DNA of 64,000 nucleotides from Putridiphycobacter sp965230485 (GTDB lineage Bacteria; Bacteroidota; Bacteroidia; Flavobacteriales_D; Crocinitomicaceae). Both the position numbers and the translations under genes were made by a program. The stretch's first letter is position 1. Each line of letters opens with the position of its first letter. Below, one piece after another: positions 53,273 to 61,200 of this stretch. The notes under the pieces were generated by a model. It was given only the letters and a program-made list of their open reading frames with translations. It ran no database searches and was not told where the DNA came from. Where the stretch lies: contig CBDDLA010000001.1 in NCBI GenBank assembly GCA_965230485.1, forward strand, positions 1,612,001 through 1,676,000, read 5' to 3'.

Positions 53273-55756
53273 ATGAAAACATTATTTATTTATTTTTTTA
53301 CAGTATTGTCCATGCTGTTTTATTCAACTTCAACGTTTGCCAGATATGGCACAACACCCCACCCCGCTTGCGTTCCGGCTCAATCTAATTGTATTGATTT
53401 AATCTGCAACGGAGGATTTGAAAACTACGATCCTGCCTTAAATGGCGGCTCGGTTCCTATCTATTGGGGAACTGGTATAGAATTTTACGTCAATTCAGCA
53501 GGCATTTCTGATATTCAATCCTGGCGTAGAAATGATGACAGCAGTTTTACAACTGGCCCTTTTGGCACCACGCCCGATCTTCATATAAGCGGCGTATCAC
53601 CATCTCCAGGGGCCCCCACACCGTTTGGAAACAATATGGCGGCAATTATTGTCAGCGAAGGAGGTACCATGCCGCATTTCCCCTACCTAACAAGCCCATC
53701 CTGGAGAGAAGGCCTTGTGACCGATTTAATGTCACCAATCATTCCAGAATATCCTTATGAACTGAGTTTTTCAGCCTATACAAGAAATACAAGACATTCA
53801 TCAGTTCCTGCCTATATCACAACCCCTTATAAAACACAATATGTAGATATTGTACTAGTTAATAGTACTACTGGTAACCGTTTAACCTTGACCAAAGCAG
53901 CCTTACTTCACCGTTCAGTGGCAGGAGGTTGGTATCAGTATACCTTTAATTTTACGTTACCAAAGGGTCAAGTGGGCTATGACCAAATTGAATTTAATGG
54001 CTCTCACATTGATGACAATGGTAATACCATTCCATATTATAAACACATCAGTCGTTATACATATCTTGATAATTTTTCACTCGTTGGAAGCGATATGGTT
54101 TTAGATCCTATCATTCAACACTCTTGTACAGGTACGAATGGTTTCATAAACCTGACTATTACAGGAGGAACGGCACCCTATTCGGTTTCATGGATCGGTC
54201 CGAATTCCTTTACCGCCGGTACGCAAAACATTCAAAACCTGGCGCCAGGTGACTATGAAGTCACAGTCAAGGATGCGAATAATTGTGCAGCCATTCAAAC
54301 ATATACCGTTCAATCCAATTCCTCCCAAATTATTTATGTAGACCAAAATGTGATGGGCGGCGCTAACGACGGCACAAGTTGGGCAAATGCTTTTGACGAC
54401 TTGCATAATGCCCTAGATCCTTCGAAAATATGGTGTAATGGCGCAGAAATATGGGTTTCTGAAGGGACCTATTACCCCTCAACATCCCCCGGACAAGAAA
54501 ATCCTTATATCATGCTACCAAATGTAAAGATATACGGTGGCTTCTCAACCGCTAATAATATCATTACGAAACCAGACCGAGATTGGAACACGTATTTAAC
54601 CATTCTTTCCGGAGGCGGTTATGCTCAAAATATCATTCGGAATGAAAATGCTGGTTTGGGACCAGATGCTTTACTGGACGGTTTTATTTTAGAGGGCGCC
54701 AATTCAAATTCACCAAATTCATCTTATTGTGCCATGTTTAACTTAATCGCCAGTCCAACAATAGCAAATTGCACGTTTAGAAATAATTTAGCCATGGGAG
54801 GCGCAGCAGGTGCCATGGTGAATATAGGATCAAGCATGGCCATCATGAATTGCATATTTTATAAAAATGATGCTAATTGGGCAGGCGCCATTTCTAACGA
54901 CGGTACGCAGAGTACGTTGATTAACTGTTTATTTTACAACAATACATCTTTTGTTGGACCTGGCGCTATGGGTATGAATACCTGTGCTGACAGCATTATC
55001 AATTGCACATTTGCCAATAATATGGGAAACAAAGCCATTGGAAGCACTATTATCTGTTCTCACTCTGGAGCCAGTAATTTCATTAACAGTATTTTCTGGC
55101 ACAATAATTCTGTAACTCCTCCAGTCTATTGTCCGGACGATTTCGTACCGGTTCACAGCTTTGGAACGTCATTACCGGGCTTCAAACATTGTAACATTGA
55201 AAACGTTTCAATTGATCCTACATGTGTTGCAAATTCTGCAGGTGTTTTACAGAATAGATGGGATCTGGTTGGTGTCGATAATGGTCACAATTTAGGCGGT
55301 GATCTTATTATGGACGACCCTTTATTTGTGAACCTATCTAGTGATTTTCGCTTAGATCCGGGCTCACCTTCTGTAGGAAGAGGTGATAATAACGTCATTA
55401 ATCATATTCTGACAGATTTGGATTTAAACCCAAGGATATCCGGCACGACTATGACCGTTGACATGGGAGCCTATGAAAATCAATCGGTCAATGCACGTTC
55501 AGCGCCACTTAGCGTTGATGATCACTCGTCCTTATATCGCCTCTTTCCTAACCCAACCAGCGGTTTTGTAAGGCTAGATGGTCTATCGAATGACGAAGTC
55601 ATTTCATATCGCGTATACAATACATTGGGAGAAATTATTATTGACCGTACGATTTATAATAACCTTATTGACCTTTCCAATCAACCAAAAGGTATTTATA
55701 TGATTGAGGTATTTGAAGCTAATCAATCACATATCCATAAACTGATTAAAGAATAA
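53273..55756 (+). CDS. T9SS type A substrate with one SprB-like module and a beta-helix domain
   Basis: This 827-residue exported protein has a signal peptide ending in STFA. Residues about 40-280 are a carbohydrate-binding-like beta-sandwich (NGGFENYDP...YLDNFSLVGSD). One SprB-type module covers about 283-345 (CTGTNGFINLTITGGTAPY...VTVKDANNC). Residues about 350-740 are a right-handed beta-helix of choice-of-anchor-Q type (IYVDQNVMGGANDGTSWANAF, ending LDLNPRISG...DMGAYE). The last 75 residues or so are a type A sorting domain (LFPNPTSGFVRL, YNTLGEII, KGIYMIEV). It has no PorP partner gene, as expected for type A. G+C looks higher than in its neighbours, hinting at recent acquisition. Confidence 0.87.
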   Translation: MKTLFIYFFTVLSMLFYSTSTFARYGTTPHPACVPAQSNCIDLICNGGFENYDPALNGGSVPIYWGTGIEFYVNSAGISDIQSWRRNDDSSFTTGPFGTTPDLHISGVSPSPGAPTPFGNNMAAIIVSEGGTMPHFPYLTSPSWREGLVTDLMSPIIPEYPYELSFSAYTRNTRHSSVPAYITTPYKTQYVDIVLVNSTTGNRLTLTKAALLHRSVAGGWYQYTFNFTLPKGQVGYDQIEFNGSHIDDNGNTIPYYKHISRYTYLDNFSLVGSDMVLDPIIQHSCTGTNGFINLTITGGTAPYSVSWIGPNSFTAGTQNIQNLAPGDYEVTVKDANNCAAIQTYTVQSNSSQIIYVDQNVMGGANDGTSWANAFDDLHNALDPSKIWCNGAEIWVSEGTYYPSTSPGQENPYIMLPNVKIYGGFSTANNIITKPDRDWNTYLTILSGGGYAQNIIRNENAGLGPDALLDGFILEGANSNSPNSSYCAMFNLIASPTIANCTFRNNLAMGGAAGAMVNIGSSMAIMNCIFYKNDANWAGAISNDGTQSTLINCLFYNNTSFVGPGAMGMNTCADSIINCTFANNMGNKAIGSTIICSHSGASNFINSIFWHNNSVTPPVYCPDDFVPVHSFGTSLPGFKHCNIENVSIDPTCVANSAGVLQNRWDLVGVDNGHNLGGDLIMDDPLFVNLSSDFRLDPGSPSVGRGDNNVINHILTDLDLNPRISGTTMTVDMGAYENQSVNARSAPLSVDDHSSLYRLFPNPTSGFVRLDGLSNDEVISYRVYNTLGEIIIDRTIYNNLIDLSNQPKGIYMIEVFEANQSHIHKLIKE

Positions 55757-55775
55757 CGCTGATACTTATTACAAG

Positions 55776-55807
55776 AAAAGAGGATGCTTAGGGCATCCTC
55801 TTTTTTT
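55776..55807 (+). terminator. Intrinsic terminator after the type A substrate gene
   Basis: A 12-bp stem (AAAAGAGGATGC and its complement) with a 5-base loop is followed by T7, 20 bp after the stop. The rest of the 320-bp gap to the AraC-type gene is AT-rich, with no ORF of note. Confidence 0.9.
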
Positions 55808-56025
55808 AAAAATCGTTATTGGTTTTTATACAATTACATGTATGAATACTATATAGTCTCATCATTCGCAAAAGTTTTGTGAAAAGTAAATTCAATTGCA
55901 TTCAAAAAATTGTTTAAGGTGATTTATAACTTTTCCTTTAAATTTGTTCTAGTATTTCTAGTCAAAGCCTGATATAACTGTATATTTAAATAGTGATACT
56001 AAACGAATCGTGTTTGACAAGATTA

Positions 56026-56033
56026 TAAATTTG
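56026..56033 (+). promoter_or_regulatory. Candidate -7 box for the AraC-family gene
   Basis: TAAATTTG matches TAnnTTTG, 43 bp before the ATG. A second TAAATTTG at 55939 shows that such matches occur by chance in this AT-rich gap. Confidence 0.35.
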
Positions 56034-56076
56034 GCTAAGAAAATTTGTAATAATCTGATTTCTATAAATAGAATGA

Positions 56077-56952
56077 ATGACATCTGTTAAAACTTACACA
56101 AATATCAATCCCTCCAATGAAAACAGTAGCTTTTCCGTTTCAAAAATGGAAACAATTTATGCGAACAGAAATGGACAAACTGATGACCCTCACCGACATG
56201 ATTACTATACGGTTTTAATTGTTAAAAAAGGAAAGGGCGACCACATTATAGACTTTAACTCTTACAATTTGGGGCAAAACCAAATTTTTTTTGTGTCACC
56301 GGGACAAGTCCATCAGGTTGTAGAAACTGAGGCTAGCCAGGGGTTTGTTCTCACTTTTTCTACCCAATTTTTACTTGAAAATAATATTCAGCTATCTTTT
56401 ATTGAGCACCTAAACCTTTTTAATGATTATGGCCAAAGTCCACCATTAGTCATGAAAAAAAATGAATTTCAAAATGTGGAGCGCTATGCTTCAGAAATTC
56501 ATAATTTATTTAATAGTAATGCCAATATGAAAGTACAATCTATTGGTGCATTTTTAAAACTCATTCTCATTGAATGCAATAATAGCTGTGCTATTAATCC
56601 GATTGAATTAAAAACTGATGTTTCGGAAAACAGAGTGATTCATGAGTTTAAAAATCATGTCAATCAGGATTTTAAGTCCGAGCATTCTACTTCTTATTAT
56701 GCTGATAAATTGCATATTTCACCCGACCATTTAAACCGAGTAATTAAAAATACCATTGGTAAAACGGCTAAAGAATATATTCAATCTCGCATTATTACTG
56801 AAGCCAAGAGATTGCTCTACTTCTCTCATCTGTCTAATAAGGAAATTGGTTATTCATTGGGTTTTAATGAACCAGCTAATTTTAGTGCATTTTTTAAGAA
56901 ATGCACTGGGGTTTCACCGTCCAACTTCCAGAAAAGAGCCCACTTTAGTTAA
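56077..56952 (+). CDS. AraC-family transcriptional regulator
   Basis: This 291-residue regulator has an N-terminal cupin (about residues 25-110), with DPHRHDYYTVLIV and the FFVSPGQVHQV segment giving histidines at typical AraC ligand-pocket positions. A linker follows, then two C-terminal helix-turn-helix units (about 190-290). These contain YYADKLHISPDHLNRVIKNTIG and the AraC signature SNKEIGYSLGFNEPANFSAFFKKCTGVSPSNFQ. The ligand is unknown. The pirin gene follows on the same strand after 102 bp and is a possible target. The ATG at 56077 is preferred; no better start precedes it. Confidence 0.92.
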   Translation: MTSVKTYTNINPSNENSSFSVSKMETIYANRNGQTDDPHRHDYYTVLIVKKGKGDHIIDFNSYNLGQNQIFFVSPGQVHQVVETEASQGFVLTFSTQFLLENNIQLSFIEHLNLFNDYGQSPPLVMKKNEFQNVERYASEIHNLFNSNANMKVQSIGAFLKLILIECNNSCAINPIELKTDVSENRVIHEFKNHVNQDFKSEHSTSYYADKLHISPDHLNRVIKNTIGKTAKEYIQSRIITEAKRLLYFSHLSNKEIGYSLGFNEPANFSAFFKKCTGVSPSNFQKRAHFS

Positions 56953-57054
56953 TTTATAGTCTTGGTCGGATTTTCATAAGCCTATCCCGAATTCTTATAT
57001 TTATTAAACAGAAAAATAGTTAGACCTTTGTATTCACAAACTAATACTTAGCAT

Positions 57055-57942
57055 ATGAACCGTAAAGATTTTATCAAAAAAGGAATATTGGCAGGAATTG
57101 CTAGTGCTTCAGCACCAGGAATTTTAAAAGCAAATGATATAAATGCGGCTTCAAAACAATCAACATATGATAAGCTCATGCAAAAAGTAGGTTTTAATCA
57201 TTTACCAAATAAAGAATTACGAACTATGAAAACAGTTATTCACAAAGCAGAAACAAGAGGACATGCTAACCATGGTTGGCTAGATTCGCACCACACATTT
57301 AGTTTTGCTAATTATTACAACCCGGAACGAATGAACTTTGGTGTATTACGTGTTTTAAACGACGATCATGTAGATGCTGCAATGGGATTTGGTACTCATC
57401 CCCATGACAATATGGAGATTATTTCAATTCCTTTGGAGGGTGATTTAGAACATAAAGACAGCATGGGGAATGTCACTGTAATTAAAGAAGGAGATGTACA
57501 GGTAATGAGCGCTGGAACCGGTATTTATCATAGTGAATACAATAAAAACAGTGATAAGCATGTGAAATTTCTTCAAATATGGATTTTTCCTAATCAAAAA
57601 AATGTAGACCCAAGATATGACCAAATTTCACTTAAAGATATTGAAAAGGAAAATCAGTTTTATCAAATATTATCACCAAGCAAAGAAGACCAAGGTGTTT
57701 GGATTCATCAAGATGCCTGGTTTCATCTGGGGCAATTTGAGAACGGAAAATCTAGTCAATATAAAATCCATAAGCCTGAAAATGGTGTGTATGCTTTTAT
57801 TTTAAAGGGAGAAGTTCAATTAAATGGAGAACACCTTTCTGCCAGAGATGGCATGGGGCTATGGGATACCGACTTAATTAATCTTACAGCTACTAAAGAT
57901 GCGCAAGTGCTATTAATGGAAGTTCCAATGTCACTTTCGTAA
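57055..57942 (+). CDS. Pirin family cupin with Tat-like N-terminal extension
   Basis: This 295-residue protein has its bicupin pirin core starting near residue 58 (MKTVIHKAETRGHANHGW). The iron site is intact: H115 and H117 in GTHPHDNME, H159 and E161 in GIYHSEYN. Pirins are quercetin 2,3-dioxygenases or redox-sensing proteins, normally cytoplasmic. Here 57 extra residues precede the core. They begin with MNRKDFIKKGILAGIASASAP, which has the layout of a Bacteroidota twin-arginine signal but with R-K in place of R-R. Export through Tat (tatC is at 46634) would suit a metal-loaded cupin but is unproven. It follows the AraC-type regulator. Confidence 0.88.
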   Translation: MNRKDFIKKGILAGIASASAPGILKANDINAASKQSTYDKLMQKVGFNHLPNKELRTMKTVIHKAETRGHANHGWLDSHHTFSFANYYNPERMNFGVLRVLNDDHVDAAMGFGTHPHDNMEIISIPLEGDLEHKDSMGNVTVIKEGDVQVMSAGTGIYHSEYNKNSDKHVKFLQIWIFPNQKNVDPRYDQISLKDIEKENQFYQILSPSKEDQGVWIHQDAWFHLGQFENGKSSQYKIHKPENGVYAFILKGEVQLNGEHLSARDGMGLWDTDLINLTATKDAQVLLMEVPMSLS

Positions 57943-58249
57943 TGGCAAAAAACCATTCCGATATTTAACTAGGATTAATGACCTATGCCATTTCAATACA
58001 ACAATTCACTAAAAGGGTATAGCTCTATCTATCAATGTTATACGATTTTTTTAAAAATGAGCTGTTAGTAAATTACAATAGAGCCCATTATTCAGACAGG
58101 CTATAATTCGCAATTTTACAAGTTAAACGTACGCTGAGCTTCCAGTTTAAAGAAGCTGAGACTTGTCAAATGACTCCTATGGTCAATTCTCAATGGTTCC
58201 TCATGTAGGAGCTGAGCAACCCTATTGAGGATGACATGTAATTAAATGA
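57943..58249. other. Non-coding gap before the last giant gene
   Basis: This 307-bp stretch has no convincing ORF. About 58128-58235 has a more balanced base composition and contains a short hairpin (AGCTTC ... GAAGCT, 58138-58158) plus TGAGGAACC-like half-repeats. It could be a remnant or a structured leader; I cannot identify it. Confidence 0.4.
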
Positions 58250-61200
58250 ATGCTTGTGAAAAAAGAAATAGGACTTCTTTTTATTTTTCTAATGACGCTT
58301 TTCACAGGGTTAACACAATCTGGCACAGAATTTTGGTTTGCACCTCCAGAGGTCACCTTTTCGCATAACCCTCCTGGTGGTATTCCTATTTATCTAAACA
58401 TCTCCTCATTTAATGATTCAGCTACTGTTACCATTGATCAGCCAGCTAATGTAGCTTTTGTACCAATAACAGTTGTTTTAGGTCCTAATGCATCACATCA
58501 AGAAGATCTTAGTGCTTTTGTTGCCAGCTTAGAAACTAAGCCAACTGATTCCATTTTATCTACCGGTTTAAGAATAGTAGCTACCGATACAATTACGGCC
58601 TACTACGAGGTAAGCAATACCAATAATGCCGATATTTTTTCATTAAAGGGAAAATCTTCATTAGGTCAAGAATTCTATATTCCACTTCATAAACATGATC
58701 CATTCTATAATCACGCTACCTACTCTATTCCAAACCTAGCCTATGCTTCATTTGATATTGTTGCAACACAAAATAATACAACAGTAACCATTTATTCCCC
58801 TGTCAACGTTGATGGGCATGCAGCATTAACCTCTTTCTCAATTGTATTACAACAAGGAGAGACCTATTCATGTGGAAACTCAGACACAACACTTCAGTTC
58901 TTTCCTTATTTGGGTACAAATGAGCCTATTTATTCAATTCCAGGGAATCACCCCTCAGGAGCTGTTGTAATTAGTGATAAAGACATAGCAATTACTATAA
59001 AAGATGATTCCAACCACAACCCGTCTGGAGGTTGTTACGATTTATTGGGTGATCAGATTGTACCTGTTGACATTACTGGCACAGAATATATTGCAGTGAA
59101 AGGTCAATTGAATGCTACAGGTGATGAAAGCATTTTTATTTTAGCCACTCAAAATAATACTCAAGTATTTTTAGATGGAGCTGTAACACCAACAGCTACA
59201 CTTGTTGCAGGTGAGACCTATCGTTATGACATGGATTACTTGACAAGTTCAGCTGATAATAGTGTTTATATTGTCACCTCAAAACCCGCGTATATTACCC
59301 ATGTTACCGGTTTCGGTTGTGAGGAAGGTCAAGCAGTATTGCCGCCATTAGGCTGTGCCGGCTCCGAACAAATAAGTATTATCAGATCTTCGCCAGAAGC
59401 ATTTTATTTGAATCTAATGGTACGATCTGGCTTTGAAGATGACTTCAATGTTTCTGGTACAGGAACAGCAACCATTAATGCCTCCGATTTTTTGACTGTT
59501 CCTGGCACGAATGGAGATTGGAAAGCAGCACAAATTCAATTCAATACCACAGAAATACCTGTCAATCAAGCCCACCTTATTAGTAACGATTCTGCTGTAT
59601 TTACCTTAGCCATTGTTAATGGTGGTGCTACAACTGGATGTAGATATGGTTACTTTTCGGAATATGCTTCTGAAATATTATTGGATCCTGGACCTGATAT
59701 GACGGTTTGCGCAAACGATACTGCACAATTGGCTGCAACAATAAGTGGAGGAACTTCTACAGGCATATGGACTACATCAGGATCTGGGCAGTTTTTACCC
59801 TCAGACACAGACTTGAATGCTACGTACGTACCAAGTCCTGCTGATATTTCTGCGGGTTCAGTGACATTGATCTTAACATCAACAGGAAATTGTACACCTA
59901 TCCAAGATGACATGATACTTACTATAACTACTGCCCCGGTTATAGATGCTGGAACCAATATTAGTGTGTGTGAAAATAATGCTACGGTTAATTTAAATGG
60001 ATCTGTTCTAATTTCGTCTGGCGGCATATGGAGTGGAGGAGCTGGTACATATATTCCTAATAATTCATTACTGGCAACAATTTATGTACCAACCGCCGCA
60101 GAAATAGCAGCTGACCTGCTTGCACTCACAGTTACATCAACTGGAAACGGAATATGCAATCCAGTAACAGATATCGTACAAATTGCTTTTACAGATGAAC
60201 CTATTGTAAATGCAGGAACTGATCAAACAACTTGTGCAAATAATGCCACTATCACCTTAGGAGGATCTGTGACGGGTGCTTCTGGAGGAACATGGTCTGG
60301 TGGTTTAGGGTCATTTTCACCAAATGTTAATGCTTTAAATGCTGATTATACGCCAACTCCAGGAGAAATTGCCACTGGAAATGTTACACTTACACTTACT
60401 TCAATTGGAAATGGAAATTGTAATCCAATTTCTGATAATATCACATTAACATATACACCAGAGCCTACTGTTAATGCAGGACCAGATCAGACCAAATGCG
60501 CAAACAATCCAATAATCAACTTAAACGGAAGTGTAACAGTTTCAACAGGTGGGGTTTGGTCAGGAGGTCTTGGGGTATTTAGCCCAAACAACACTACTTT
60601 AAATGCAACATATACGCCTACAACTGCTGAAATAGCGTCAGGCAGTATTAGCTTAACACTCACTTCAACAGGAAACGGTGATTGTTTACCAGTAAACGAT
60701 AATATTGTAATCAACTTTACAACGGCTCCCACTGTAAATGCTGGTCCTGATTTAACTGTTTGTGAAAATAACTCGAATACATCACTTACTGGAAGTGTCA
60801 CAGTGGCAACTGGAGGACTATGGTCTGGTGGAACTGGGTCCTTCTCTCCATCAAATACCAATTTAAACACTACATATTCTCCCTCTCCAACAGAATTGAG
60901 TACAGGATCTGTTACATTGACACTTACCTCAGCTGGAAATGGGACTTGTAATGAAGTGACAGATGATGTTGTAATTACCATAACTGATGCGCCTGTTGTC
61001 AATGCAGGTACAAATCAATCTGCATGCAGAAACAATGCTGATTTGACGCTTAATGGATCTGTGACTGGTGCACTTGGTGGCATATGGTCTGGCGGTGCTG
61101 GCACCTTTTCTCCGAACTCAAATGCTGTAAATGCGACGTATTCTCCAACTGCTTCTGAGCTTACAGTAGGCAGTGTTGTTCTGACTTTAACATCAACCGG

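Noticed and set aside
58128..58235. Possible IS remnant or structured RNA in the gap before the last gene
   Set aside because: Only a 6-bp hairpin and vague half-repeats are visible, with no transposase fragment and no clear inverted terminal repeats.
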